A stretch of 64,000 nucleotides of DNA from contig CM037846.1 of assembly GCA_021234535.1 (NCBI GenBank), positions 18,617,814-18,681,813 on the forward strand, written 5' to 3'. Position 1 is the stretch's first letter; each line of letters starts with the position of its first letter. The translations under genes were made by a program, and so were the position numbers. Origin of the DNA: Stichopus chloronotus (lineage: Eukaryota; Echinodermata; Holothuroidea; Aspidochirotida; Stichopodidae). This document shows positions 34,144 to 47,089 of the stretch, one piece after another. Under the pieces are notes generated by a model, which worked only from the letters and a program-made list of their open reading frames with translations, did no database searches and was not told where the DNA came from.

Positions 34144-36804
34144 GTGAGTTTTTCACAAAACTATTCTGCTGTTTTCTTGTGTTCGTCCTGTATTTTTTTG
34201 CCAAAATGTTAACCTAACATTAGCCTAGCCTATTCATTACGTTAGGGCTAGGCTAAATTTCTAACGTCAACAGAACCTAGGTTTAGCCTAGGCCCAAGAT
34301 AAAAAAGTAAGAGAAGCCTTACACTTACAGCTAGGTTAAAGGTATTGTTTTCTGACCTTACCCTAAGGCTTAATAATAGTAGCAGTATTACTAGCAGACC
34401 TACACATACCTAGCTTCCCAAAGTTATGTTTTGTGTTGTGGAATTACTGTAGCTTAAAAGTTAATGTCTGTGAGAAATAGAATCATGATTTCAGAAGGAG
34501 AAAAAAAGGTGATGTATCGAGGTCTGTGTAAGGTGGAGAAAAAAATCTAGAAAAAGAAAGGAAAGGGAAAAAGAAACCACAGATCTGTGTCACCTGGATG
34601 AAGTGATAGCCTAGGAATGATTGGGAACTCACTCTGGTAGAGTTTGCTACTTTTGGGAGAGAAATTCCTTGCTCAGCATTAGGAACAAAATGAGCCATCT
34701 GCGCATATTAAGAAAACTATGACCATCCGTCCAAATTTAACAAACTTTTAAGTCACCTGCACAATCTTATTAGTTACCAATGATCATTTCTATATTATAT
34801 AATGCTATGTGTAGTACTAGTAGCCTAGGACCTGCTAATGATGTGATTTCCAAACTCACCAACAATATTCTCCTAGTGCAAATTCATGAAGGAAGTGGAT
34901 TAACTATAGAATACCCTGCTACGGTCAAAGAACACCTATTTTAAAATAAGGAGGCACTGTTATATGTTTTCTTCATGCATGTTTGAATGTTTTGTTTTTA
35001 ATTGAATATATCCAGGCCTACAGACAGAACAGTACACTTGGCATGTTCCAGTACTGAGTGGATTTAGAGTCGCAGCATGGTTTCTTATAAACTTGTGCTG
35101 TTATTTTGACAAGTGGATGCACAGTCGTAGTCGCTGTGGAAGCATATACACTTACATGTAATTTGGTAATGTGAGGAATCTTTCCTATAAAAATATTTTA
35201 AGTCCATTGAGCTTCCAGCCCTGGGTGAAGGTGCAATCTCTGTGACCTCATATGCACTTGCATATTATTTTGAGAACATCTCAATATGAGTGCATGGCTT
35301 GTAAGGTACAGTAGATTGTCTTTTTTACAAAAAAATATTCTATTCCAATGCGCCTCCAGTGTCAGGTGGAAGCACAGTCGCTGTGGATGCGTATATACAA
35401 TTATATGACATATGTTTCTTTGTAGTGCACTTCGATTTGCAACTGCACCTCCGGAGGCTCAGTGAGGTCTCATATTGGCGGGGTATTCTCTAGTTGTATG
35501 AAAGGGGTTCATCTGATGCACTCTTAAACTCCTAAAAATCTGTATCCACTGTGCAGTTTACAAGCATTCCAGTCTGGGTCTATGCTATGGCTAAAACCTG
35601 CCTAGGGCGTGGGCCTAAGTTAAGTCAGCCAGTCTCACAAGATTAAAGCTACTTGTCCATTAGGCTTAGTTAAATCCTGTGGCCAATGGATAATATACTC
35701 AGTCATTCATTGTGAACAAAGCCAATGAAAAAAGCACAAGTAGCGCCTAGTGCATACTGTCAAGTCGCTGTTGTTTTATTCATGTTTTAATATTTTTACG
35801 ATCAAAATGTTTTGATTCATAATGCTCCCCGACTATTGACATTTAGCACTCCATCATATCACCTTGCATCTACCCTAGCTCCAGTGTGTACCTAAGGCAA
35901 GTTCATGATGTCATTATCAGTGGCACAATCAGTGCTATGGTTCAACTTCATCAGATACCATTGCACATTATCCATTCAAGAGTAAGTAAGCTACAGGTAT
36001 ATTAGTGTACTGCCCAGCACAAAAGTGTGGACCAGTTAAGAATTATGTGTTTTGTGCAAAGCCACTTGTCAACTACACCTTGCATCAAGTGTGCAGATGC
36101 CACGTTAGTGGGCCTCACCTCTTGTAAACTTCACATCTACTGTATGCATGCATGCATCCAACCAGGGAATGCTTGGAACTTGACACATATATTCACCCTG
36201 TGCATGTTTGGAATGGAATTTTAAAAAGTTTCTGCCTTATTATACTGCACAGGCTGTAGAGAGCAGACTTTTTCCAAATGTTGATGCGTATACCACAAAT
36301 TTTGCCAAGTTTTAGCACTGCATTTTCACATCTTTGGAGGGGATGCTTTTTAAGGATTTTTTACTTGAAAAACCTCTTCTTAGCGTTGCACCTGTGTATA
36401 CATCCAGGGTTGTGTGGAACTCAAGTTCACATCTGTCAGTCCCCCTAAGGGATGCTTTGAACTTAGCACCTGTGCATCCACCAAGGTGATGCATAAAATA
36501 GCCTAGTTTGTAATCTGATGATGCCCTCATTTGTCTCAGCATAAATGTGATATTGCACCCGTGCATTGGTGTGGACTAGGAAGATTTTATGTCAGGAATC
36601 TTTTAAATATTCAGCAGAATTAATCACTGTTTAAATGCTAAATGAGACCCTGACGTTCATCAAGACTCAAACTATACAAGATGAGAAATTGGTATTCATC
36701 CTCAAATGTCCAAAGTATGCCAAGGTAGTGAGCAGTGCTCAGCTACTCCTTTAGAGTGACTGCATAAGAAACTTTCCTTTTTTTTTTAATTTCCTTTCCT
36801 GCAG
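34144..36804 (+). other. putative 5' UTR intron of the GALNT-like gene
   Basis: Includes a ~250-bp tandem duplication (CACAGTCGTAGTCGCTGTGG near 35119 against CACAGTCGCTGTGGATGCGT near 35371). A series of loose CACCTGTG(C/T)AT(A/C)CA(T/C)CCA pieces lies between 36050 and 36560. It ends in a pyrimidine tract and GCAG at 36804. Confidence 0.4.
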
Positions 36805-37126
36805 GTCTTCCCCATGTTCTATGATCAGTTCTTCGGTCCAGTACTAAATCATTGCTTCTTCTCCAATTGTTCTTGACTTACACGTCCATCCTCCACACAC
36901 TTTTTCACCATGGGAATCGGATGCCCCAGGAGAAGCCAGTGCAAAATCATCATTGCAACCTCGTTAATGTGGATCATGGTAGATTTTATGATCTTACTTT
37001 ATTACACTGCTCCTTGTGTGGGACCAAACTGTAACAAAGATGCCGCAAAAGATAATGCCATTAAGAGGATGTTAGATAAAGCAAATGAATGGATTAACAT
37101 ATTACCAGAAGAAAAGAAACAAATAG
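36805..37126 (+). CDS. polypeptide N-acetylgalactosaminyltransferase (GALNT1/13-like), start-codon exon
   Basis: The exon runs from the acceptor TTTCCTGCAG to the donor GTGAGT at 37127; coding starts at 36910 in a strong context (CACCATGG). Residues 1-72: a short cytosolic tail with Arg-Arg, then a hydrophobic anchor at about 12-32 (KIIIATSLMWIMVDFMILLY). The motif CK(I/V)(I/V)(I/L)ATSLMW, VD and LLY is close to vertebrate GALNT1 and GALNT13. After it comes a charged stem (AAKDNAIKRMLDKANEWI). The enzyme is a Golgi type II membrane protein that starts mucin-type O-glycans by adding GalNAc from UDP-GalNAc to Ser/Thr. The exon ends with one base (g) that joins the next coding exon, reading KKQI-D-IPRP. 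One small exon between them cannot be excluded. Confidence 0.88.
36814..36876 (+). promoter_or_regulatory. upstream open reading frame in the GALNT-like 5' UTR
   Basis: ATG at 36814 opens a 20-codon frame ending at TGA 36874-36876. A second ATG at 36822 opens an eight-codon frame. Both close before the main ATG at 36910, so they could lower translation if the exon starts at 36805 as inferred. Confidence 0.4.
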
Positions 37127-38469
37127 GTGAGTAAAGAAAGTACAATCAGGTTGCAAATAAGAAATACTGTTGTATTATGACCTGATAAGATAAATTTGAG
37201 TCTTTTTAAGATTGAGTATGATCTGACATGTTTCGTGTAAAACAGGTGCAGCAGAAAGGAAGGGGGAGGGGGACCCTGATTGCCAACAGAGCTGTCTAAG
37301 CAAAGCGCCACCATCGGTTGGCGGGGATGGTAGAAGAAAACCTTTGGCCTTACAAGCCCTTGAGATGGCTGGAAATGGCATTTTTCAAGTGTTGTATGCC
37401 ATAGTTAACCAGCCTTGAAATAGGGATCTCATATCTGCAATTGGCATTACAGTATGCAACCTCTTTCATGTATTCTTGGAGCACTTTGCAAATGTTAGAG
37501 GGCTTACCATGCCTTTGGACCCCACTTTTTTCATTGAAGTCCCTAGCCCTTGAACTGCTCTTGATACACCATTAAAATTTTGTTGAATTTCAAATTCTTG
37601 CGATATTCTTGCCAAAATATAGAATTAGAAGGACTTCCTGAGAAGCTTTGTGGGGTTAACAGCATTTACATCTTGCCACCCCTTGCCTATATAACAAAGG
37701 TCAGTGAACCCTTGAATAAATTGTTCTTGCACCACAGTTGCACTCGCTGTTCTCTAGATTGACAAGTGGTAAGTATAGTCACTCATGAATATCCAAACCA
37801 GTCATTTGTGGAGAATTTCCTTGTCTTTATCTACATTTTACATGTAGTAGAACCGTACAGTAAGCTTCCCACACATGACCTGTTCTTTGTGGCCTATGAC
37901 ATGTTTCATAGTAATAGAGTCCAAACATAGATTAGAAAATAAGTACAAAAAAAATGCATTTGAAGGGAAGAGTTGCATTGGCAAACATAATATGCTGATC
38001 AATACCATGCTTCATGATATAAAAAAATGTAGTTTCCTATTTCCATTCAAGATCATGGAATCATGGTTGTAAATCCAACCAAAACGTGGCAAGTTTGGAC
38101 AAACAGTAACTCCCAGCAACTTATATGAATGTTGTAATCAAGGAATAACTAAGGAATTGAAATAATCTGTTGAGTTTATGCATCATATTTATTAATGTGG
38201 TCATGTAATGAATACAATTGATACCATTCATCAGTCTAATAATTTTATACTCTGCCCTGGCATTCCAAAGTTAAGTGCTCATTTTTGGCATACTGTAAGT
38301 GTCTGTCCACTAAAGGGAAAAATTACAAGTTGGAATAATTCCTAGATGTTGTGATCTATAATGATTACTCATGGTTGGTTATGTACTAGGAGTGAAACAG
38401 TCAATATCAACCAACAAATCCCAAATGCTATAAAGCTGTTTATTAAAATAAGCTTGATCAAATTTTGCT

Positions 38470-39500
38470 AATGTTACATCTGTCCAATTTGCTTATTACA
38501 TTAGCATAGTTCAGTTAATGTTGTCCAATGTTCTTCAGATTTACTTGAATATCTGTATACCATTGCACATCTTAGCTACAGTTTAGTAACTTGGCAGAGA
38601 TTAAACAGCTTCAGTCTTTACCTTGTCTATAGAACTGAACTTTTAGTGATGACCACTAGTAGTTATGTTAGCCAAAAGTTACATTAGCAACAAACAGTTT
38701 TGAAGTAGTTGTGGATGAAATAATTTACACCTTTTTTGCTTTGGGAATAATTTTTAGGGCATATAAATTGCCACATAAGTTAAAAACTACTGTAACCACC
38801 ATTCATGTCGAATATACTGTAAGACTATCAGTTTGGACGGAAAAGTTATATTAGCAACAACGGTTCTGTATTTTCCATCCAAACTGAATTACCATCAATA
38901 TTGAGGCATACATCATATGTTTTTATAATTTGTATCATGTTATTATGTTTTACCAATGGCATTTATCTGATAGAGAGATGGAAGTTTGGATATGTTTTTC
39001 CTTTTAATGAATAGAGAAATAAGGTAGACAAAGTGTTGCTAATGTACAGTAACTCTACATTATTTCAGTGCAACACTACAAGTAGCAAGATTTTGGTCCT
39101 TTGGTATGGTCAGACCAGCAAATGGGGAGAAATGAAGGTAAAGTTCTGTACAGCATGATTGTAGTCCTTCTTAAATTATGCATTTTCTAACTTGCATTCC
39201 AAAATATCGTCATTCATCTGTTCCTGGTGTTTTGTCCATCTAACAGGAACAGTAGCAACACCTATAAGTTTCACAAATACTAATCTGAAAATGGGTTGTT
39301 TTTATCTCCACACTTACATGTACAGTAGTCCCTTTGCAAAGTGTGAGTGGACTATTGCAAAGTTACCAACTGTCTCGGAAATACTTTGGACATTTAAAAC
39401 ATGGAATGATAAGTTTATATTTTGTCCGTCTAGAAGTTATATTAGCATTACCTTGAAAAGTTACATTAGCATTACCTTGTTTGTCTAAAAGTTACAATAG
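38470..39500 (+). repeat. scattered AAAGTTA(C/T)ATTAGCA motif field
   Basis: Variants of AAAAGTTACATTAGCAACA occur near 38679, 38842, 39432, 39458 and 39490, with inverted copies near 38466 (TTGCTAATGTTACAT) and 39033 (GTTGCTAATGTAC). The copy at 38842 lies in the loop of a hairpin at 38828-38887. Confidence 0.65.
38828..38887. repeat. inverted repeat with 17-bp arms
   Basis: TCAGTTTGGACGGAAAA (38828-38844) and TTTTCCATCCAAACTGA (38871-38887) pair with one mismatch around a 26-base loop that contains GTTATATTAGCAACAA. It may be a minimal MITE or a structured element. Confidence 0.8.
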
Positions 39501-39734
39501 AAACATTTTGCTTAAAAAATAACAAAAGTCAAAGTTATCTTGAAGGATGTAGATTTTTGAAGTGGACACATTGAGAATCATCACAAGTTGACAAAACACA
39601 GTTTTAAAGTTTGGTGCCTTATGGGAGTAAATGGACCCCATTACAACCTGTGCTTCAAGAACCTTTAAGCCTTATAGCACAGTACTGTAGGCTGGCCCCG
39701 GCCATACCTGTATCTTGCTGAGAAAGGTTACAGC

Positions 39735-40195
39735 CGTATGTTCTGACACCCCTACTGCATGTTCCGAGTTCCGACACTCCTGTGTTGCACATCTGTTACA
39801 TCAGGCACTCGGCCTAGTTTTGATGCATTGATCATAGTGTGCAGGCTTACTTGAGGTTTCATCTTGTACAGTAGTTCGCAGTGTAAGACGTAAGTGTTGA
39901 TATACAACAGCTCCAACAAACAGCATGCATGAGCTATTGCCCCACATAGTACAATACATAATTTGCTAATTTGTAAATGTGTGTGCTAATTTTTGGAGAG
40001 AGCTCATTCAATTTGGATTGTAAAACACCTTTCTTTGGGGCTAAACACTGCTGCTTGTCCATGGGACCCAGCGGGTCTTCCTTGACCGCCGCTGTCGGAA
40101 TGCACTGTAAGTGTGTCGGGACATACGGTGTTGGGACATACTGTACAGTAGGTATTGGAACATTCTGCAGGGGCATCAGGACATACAGCAGGGGT
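39735..40195. repeat. inverted minisatellite arms built of a ~21-bp unit
   Basis: The right arm (about 40108-40195) has four loose units such as GTGTCGGGACATACGGTGTT and GGTATTGGAACATTCTGCAG. The left arm (39738-39785, GTATGTTCTGACACCCCTAC...) is their reverse complement. About 320 bp lie between the arms. It could be an eroded element with subterminal repeats. Confidence 0.5.
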
Positions 40196-40590
40196 TAGAA
40201 CTAAGGGTCACCCTCCAAACCATATACTGTACCAATACTTAGCTACTGTGTTCAAAGTAGAGATGAGGTGGATACACTGACTTAGTGTAATATTATTTGT
40301 AATGTGAACAAATTGTGAACATTTTTGAATACTGTACAGTGGATTCTACAGTACACTGTACGCATCGTATACTGTAGCGGGTATACAGTAGTATAAACTT
40401 GCTCTAACTCCTCCTCTACCCGATGTTAACAATGTTATTCTGTATGTTAGTGCTTGGCTTAAAAAATCCAGTTACTAGTGTCTCTCTTAAAGTCTGCACA
40501 TAATGGTTCAGTACTGTACACTGGTATGTGCTTTATTGTCAACATTGAGCCCTTTTTAAAGTCTTACTGTATATTACAGTAAATAAGTGT

Positions 40591-42020
40591 CAGGGTTTCC
40601 CCTGGTACGTAATTCCGGAGGCGGCCACCTCGCAATTTTTTAAGACCGCCTCGCCAAAAAATACCGTAATTACCGCCTCACGTGTTTATACAGGGCTGGA
40701 AAAAGTCGGGAAGCAAGGGGCTCCTTCCCAAGAAATTTTGCGTCTCGCGGGAGATCCGCTTCTGTGCTTCTGGCCGTGTTTATCTTGTACGTACCATGCA
40801 TAACTTGTTTTGAACATTCGATCACAGAATGGTAGAGATCACACATGTGGTTTCCTAAATAGTTACGTCCGAAAATAACTGTTAAATAAATCCATTCAAA
40901 TGTGTATCCGAAATGCCCCATCCACGTTCAGTCTTCAACAAAAATTGAAGTAAATTACTATTCCTGTAACAGAATGCCCATATTTTTTACTCATGATCAA
41001 TATTTTTCAAGTTATATATGTGAAAAAACAACGTTGGCAAATGTTTCCAGAGGATTCTATGTATACCTCCTTTACTACATTCAATGTCAATTAAAAAGCA
41101 TAAGCTTAGGCCTGCCTTAGGCCTGCCTGCATACGCAAATTATCTGCAGAATGAATGACAGCCTGCGGACATATCGCAACCCATAGAAATACAAAAATGA
41201 ACGTATATTTCTATGTCCAAAACCCTTCACGAAACCAATAGCCTGCTTCTTCAAACCTTTAAGCTAAACATTTTAAAGTGACTATGATCAATGAACAAAC
41301 AATAAAACTCTGAGACCTGCAACTTACAAAATGTTGGTTGTTCCCTGTAATACGGAAATATGAATTGCCAGTGTGGTAAGGCTATTCAGTATACACTCAC
41401 TGTGTTAGGATATGATTACTTAAAATTTTCGGAAGGCTGCACACAATCTTACGTGATTCTTTTCATGAAACTTTTAGGGACATTTCAACTTCAAAAATGA
41501 ATGTAATACAGTTTACTCTACATGACATGTGCAACATTTCATAGAACGTTTTGATTTTGAAGCAATATCAATGCTTTTTTCTGATAGGACTGGCGTGTTT
41601 TCACCCGTTACAACTTAAAGAGTTGAAATTTAGCATGTATTTCAAATGATTCGTACACGTCTAAAAACGCTAAAATCGCTGAGTTTCCGGGTGCTGTGCA
41701 TCCTGAACCCCTACCGGGATGGTCCATGGGCCCCTCAAGGGGCCTTTTGGCAGGCCCATTGACCCCACGCTGGTATGACAATTGTTTCGCTATCGAGTGA
41801 CGCCTATGGCGCCATGTAAGTGGCGGAAAATCCGACTTTATTGTGACTACCCTCCTGGAGATTTACACTCTTTATAGCGCTGTTTATATCATGCTCAAAA
41901 TCCTAGAATCACACATTCTTCGAGAACCTGCTAAGTACGGATTTGAACCCAAAATTCATGGCGGCGTCAAGTAATTCGCCCTCATCGCCTCATACTCTGA
42001 AAAACCCAGGGGAAACCCTG
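40591..42020. mobile_element. 1430-bp non-autonomous DNA transposon with CAGGGTTTCCCCTGG ends
   Basis: Terminal inverted repeats CAGGGTTTCCCCTGG (40591-40605) and CCAGGGGAAACCCTG (42006-42020) are perfect over 15 bp and flanked by AGTGT at 40586-40590 and 42021-42025. Subterminal GCCTCGCC, ACCGCCTCAC and CATCGCCTCAT repeats sit at both ends. The interior has no transposase frame (longest is 83 codons). The CAGGG start resembles hAT ends, but the duplication visible is 5 bp, not 8. Confidence 0.85.
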
Positions 42021-43144
42021 AGTGTGGTTCTCAGTACAATTGGTAGATGCTGGCTGTAAGGAGGTTTTAATTCATTGTTAATTGAGAACGGTACTGTAGG
42101 CTGCTTTTGTCCTCTGAGAGTGACCCACTCACTAAAACCCTGTAAACACTGACCTGGTATTTCACGGCATTACAGCAGATAAACATAACCCTACCAGAGG
42201 CAAAACTGAATATTTGATGTACGTAAATTATCTGAACAAGGGAATAATTCATCCAGTTTCGCATCTCATTTTGCTACACGAAATGGTCATATGGCTACAC
42301 AAGTGGATTATTGTGTAGCAGTTTTTGTACATAATGCAACATATTGGCTCGCACAGATTTTGCAACAAAATACCCAAGACAACCTAAAAACTGGTATGCA
42401 AATTTTGAAAACTAAATTATTCCCCGGAACAATTTACTGAATTCAGTTTAGCAGTTACAAAGAAAATGTAAGTAAACTGATCCTTATCTGACTTAGACCT
42501 TTTTTTGGAACTAAGTACTGTACGACGACAGTATTGTAATACTACAATTATTGAAGCCATCAACATTGCTCTCATATTGTCAAATTGTACTGTAGATGGC
42601 TTATTGTGGATCAATGGCACTACAGTATATGCTTCATTCAGTAAAATTGCAGTTTCCGCAGTGTTGAACAAAGTGAATCAATGCCTCACTATTGATTGAA
42701 ATGAATACTGGTGTTGTATTGATTGTTAAATTTTGTTTACGCACAGTAGATTGGAGGAGGTACAGAAATACTGTACATAGTACGTGACTTGAAGATTTAC
42801 TGCAAGGATAAGATTTTGTACTTTACGGTAGAAATTATAGGTAATATTGAGAAAGTTTGAAGTTCTATGGTCTGTAAGTCCATAATACTGTAGCTATAAT
42901 TTGCAGAACTTTACTAGTGTACAGAAAGCTATGCTTTGATACCATGATATATTTGATTGAATTCTTCTGTGCAGTACATAGCCTTGGATTCATACAGTAC
43001 TTTAGAATACAGGACTATGATTCGCCTCAAATGGTTAAAGGTATGGAATGGCAGTGCCAATGTTTGTGAACAGACTCGTTGTAATGATCACTGTTTTACT
43101 TGAAAAAATATACTGTAGTCTCGTTTGAAAATTGAGATAACCAA

Positions 43145-43335
43145 CTCTAGACGGGTCTAGACTTAAAGTATAGACTGTCTAGACTGTCAACTCTAGGCTG
43201 TTTAGATTGTTAATAGATTGTTTAGATTGTCATCTCCAGATCATAGAGCTAAATTATTAATTGTAGACTGTCCTAGACTTGTCCACACTAGACTGTGCAC
43301 TGTCTAGTCTGTCAACTCTAGACTGCCTAGATAGT
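43145..43335. repeat. CTAGACTGT motif block
   Basis: About 190 bp made of variants of TAGACTGT and CAACTCTAGACTG, for example TATAGACTGTCTAGACTGTC at about 43168 and CTGTCAACTCTAGACTGCCT at 43308. CTAGA is part of a palindrome (TCTAGA), so short hairpins can form throughout. Confidence 0.8.
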
Positions 43336-43824
43336 ATCTGTTACATGGAAGGAAATTAGGAGACACAGCAGTCAGGTTTTGTGAAATGCCAAGTCGAGAA
43401 TATCCAAACAGTGCAGGAACTACAGTATATTGTTGTATCCTTTTGAACCATCATGAGGATAATACTGTACACAGTGTGAATGCATAGAAGCGATGAGAGG
43501 GCTGTCTTCGAACTACATCGTTGATTTGTCATCAGATCCCTTTGCATCAATTTTGAAGTCACTGCCTTGCCTACATGCAGTCTCTCATGTGTCAGTATAA
43601 GTTCTGAGAACATTTACCGTTCATCGTAGACTTTTATGTCACAAAGTGTGGAAAGTTTGTAAACTTAGTAGAAATATGAGATACAGTAATATTGTACTGT
43701 AGGTATGGATTTCATTTACTGAAACAGGAACTGAAATAGGAAGTCTTGGTACAAGATTGGCTTAAGCTACAATAACTTAGTCTGCACAACGGACAAGTGT
43801 ATTTCTCATGAATTACCTCCGACT

Positions 43825-44110
43825 GCATTCGTAATACCAACGTCAGCCAACTGTCCCTTGGATTCAGATCGTAAGCTATTAAAATTCATGTATGCCGACA
43901 TAATCAGTTACACTTAGCAGCACCCAATACTTCTTTTCCTTAGGCTATAAATATTCATGTTCTTTGAACTAATCATGAGACATTAAGGAAGACTAATAAA
44001 TAAAGAGACCTTGGATCTTAGATGAGATAAATCACTAATTGTGGGCAGGTGTTTCAGTGTGCAGTTAAAAAAATCAAAACTGCATACCAGCACCTGCTGT
44101 GAAGGTTAAG
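43825..44110 (+). repeat. interspersed repeat copy B, left piece
   Basis: Matches 18995-19290: CGTAATACCAACGTC, GCTATTAAAATTCATG, TTCTTTTCCTTAGGCTATAA, CTTAGATGAGATAAATCA and CAGCACCTGCTGTGAAGG. The match ends at about 44110 and resumes at about 47090. Confidence 0.7.
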
Positions 44111-45999
44111 GCCACGTACCTGTGCAATAGTTTGCACTGTTTACATAAGTACTGTAGAACTTAACAGTGGTATAGTCACTTCTCCATCCATCCTTCATGC
44201 AACATTCTAGTGCAGTTCAACTGTGAAGATGTATAGTAAATGGTAGAGTGCAGTATCCTCGAACAAATTTATGTCGTGAACAACATAAATTACAGGTGAC
44301 TGACATTTTTGGAGTTGGGTAACCATGGCCTTCAAAGTACAGCACTGTAGTGCATACAGTATAGCGATGATTTCAACTCTTTTTGTCACACTTATTCAAA
44401 TTTAAAAACCAGTAAGAAAGTACAGCAATCTCTACAGTAATATTTAGAACTTTGAGTAAAAGATTCTGTTTTGAGAGTTATTAGTTAAGTAGAAAATATA
44501 TCACCATGTTGTCAAACATCAGGGACTATGTTGCATCACAAACTATTTAATGTTTGTTTGTTGACATTGTAAATGTAATATCCTTACAGCAATAGTTTCC
44601 TTCATGTTCAGTAGTCAGTGCTTTTGCCATTTTGCACCTTAACAAGTCACTCGCAGTCACCGATCTGTTGTGATATACTGTACGTACCGTATGCAGACTG
44701 ATGTCACTCAGGTCTGATTTACTGTAATGTTGCAAATGCCTGAACAAACTGCAGTAAGATCTGTCGTGATATATGCACAGACTGACATGCTCTGGATGTG
44801 ACTACTGTATGTCAAATTGTTATTTCAGTAGTCAAATGTCAATCCTAAGTATGTTGCTAGGTTACCAGAAAGTTTTCCCAATGGAGTTACCACACTCTGG
44901 TTGGGTCCCCACAGCTGCTATAGTAATAATTTTCATAGGAATCCTACTGCGAAAGCTACACCTTCCAATCCATGTGTAAATATTGGATTGAGAAGAGAAT
45001 ATATCCCATCCTACAGTATAAGTCACAGCTGAGCAAATAGAAGTGGAATTAAATGATTGAAATATCTTTCATCAAATATGACATGGAGCAAAGAGAAAGC
45101 TGGGATGAAGCAGCTATTATCAATGTATCATCAAAAGGTGCTCATGAACAACAGACCACCTGTGATATTACACGTTGATCAACACAAAATCGCTAGTTTT
45201 TAATTCGCCACTACTGTATATTAATATCATTTAGCCTGTTGGTACCATTAATTGTTTATTGTAACCTGCTGATGTTCAAACATCCTTTAGGTTAGAGAGT
45301 TTGCTTGCTGTGAATAGGGGATGTATGCACATATATTCTGTGTGCGCAATGTATTAACGATTGCAACACTGGAAGGGGAATTTAATTCAAATCTTTCAAA
45401 TTAGATTCCCCTTCTATTGTTGCAATTGTTACTGTAATACGGTGCTTCATATCTTTGTATGTTACATCTGTTAAACACATTCCCATGGTAATGGTTGGTA
45501 GTGGGGGGGGGGTGAGGGACATAAAGAGGAGGGTATTTGAGCAGCTGTCACTGTTCAATAGCAAACCACAAGTCATCTCACTCCATGTTCTGTTGTGATC
45601 ATCGTGCTGTAGTAACTACATGCTGTACCATTGCAGTATGTCTGTCTTCATCCACCTATTTCCTTCAAATATGAGAATCAAAGTCTGAAAGTTTAATCTT
45701 GTGAATGGTCTGTTGACATTTTGTGCATGACTGATTAAAAAAAAAGAGTGAAACTCAGATCTGGCTCTGGTGGACTGATGTAATTTCTGGCAGATCATGC
45801 GTTCAGAACATCCTCATGGGCATCAGGCACAGTTTTAGTACTCAGACAAACAGATCCATTGAACCTCATGACTTAGAAATATATTACCTGGTGTTCATTC
45901 TTGCGAAGGGCCATCAGTTTGCCAATGAACTTTGCAAGAAACATGGGAATTTTAAATGTTTTATGTATCAGTCTTAATTGTGACATTAAACTGTACAGG

Positions 46000-46140
46000 T
46001 ACAGTACAGGTTAGGGTTGGGCAGTATTCCGGTGCCCAAGTCAGTACCTGTATTCACAGTACCAGTACTTGCAGCACTGGAGGAAAATATTTTCTGTGAG
46101 TACCAGTACTTTTGATTTCTTTGCAGTACCGGGGGACCCA
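46000..46140 (+). mobile_element. truncated transposon end, GGTTGGGCAGTATTCCGGT
   Basis: AGGTTAGGGTTGGGCAGTAT followed by pieces of AGTACC(A/T)GTACTTG. This resembles the starts of hAT-type elements of the 'GGTTGGGC.GTAT' kind. No matching other end was found in the window. Confidence 0.35.
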
Positions 46141-46452
46141 TACCATCTCCAAAAAGTTTTCTTCTGAATGTAGCATTAATACTTACCTATCAACATCAAA
46201 ACAGACCAAACATAAATTCCAGATCCATTTGCAAAGTTTTCATTTCAATATCTCACAAAAAACAAATCTCAAGGCTTCTGAATGTGAATGTATTAATCAG
46301 CATAAATGGCCGTGGTTAACCTGGTATGCATTACACAGTGGCGGTTTCTGTCTTATGGCTAATAAAGCAGCTATTTTCCATAACGCTGGTACAATCATGC
46401 AATCATATAGGCTAGGCCTACACATATTGCCTATTTTGTTATATCAAAATTT

Positions 46453-46505
46453 GTTCTATCTATCTGTCTATCTGTCTGTCTGTCTGTCCATCCACCCATC
46501 TGTCT
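46453..46505 (+). repeat. (TCTA/TCTG)n tetranucleotide microsatellite
   Basis: CTATCTATCTGTCTATCTGT then CTGTCTGTCTGTCCATCCAC, with decayed units at the end. Confidence 0.9.
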
Positions 46506-47089
46506 ATGTGCCTTAGAGACTCAAAGCATTTACAGTTTAGGAAACAGAGAAAGTAATTGTTATTGGCTGTTTAGCAAATACTTATATGCAGTAGGTCTAG
46601 TACTAACCACCTACAGTAAAGCTGCAGCATAGAGAGTTAGGCCTACTGTACACTATTTTTGTGGCTGCATGAGCAAGTGACAGTATTTGTAGGCACTGTA
46701 TTTGTGCATTACAGTAGATTACTGTAGAGTTGGTGTAGATGATTAACTTTCCAGATTCTTACATTGTAATTAAATCTACAGAGGAGAACATGTGGTTATC
46801 ATAAAAATGACACGCTACTGTCTATATGATATACTTTGTGTGGTGAAAATGAGATCAGTAGATGAACTTTGCCCTGACTTTGAAGTTCTGTTGGAATGCT
46901 GGTGAGGTTACCAAATTTGTAGTGGAATTACCTGTGCTTACAGCATATACAAGAGATAACAGTATCTAGGGAAGTATGTACTGTAAGTTTCCAGAACTGA
47001 TACAGTGTGGGATAAATGAGTCCATAAACAGTAAGTAATCACATAACTGTAACTCATGGACAGCACCGTGTCTTGTGTTTACTGTTTAA

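Noticed and set aside
46112..46516. 134-codon plus-strand frame
   Set aside because: Runs from a transposon end into the TCTG microsatellite (translated as LSVYLSVCLS); no domain.
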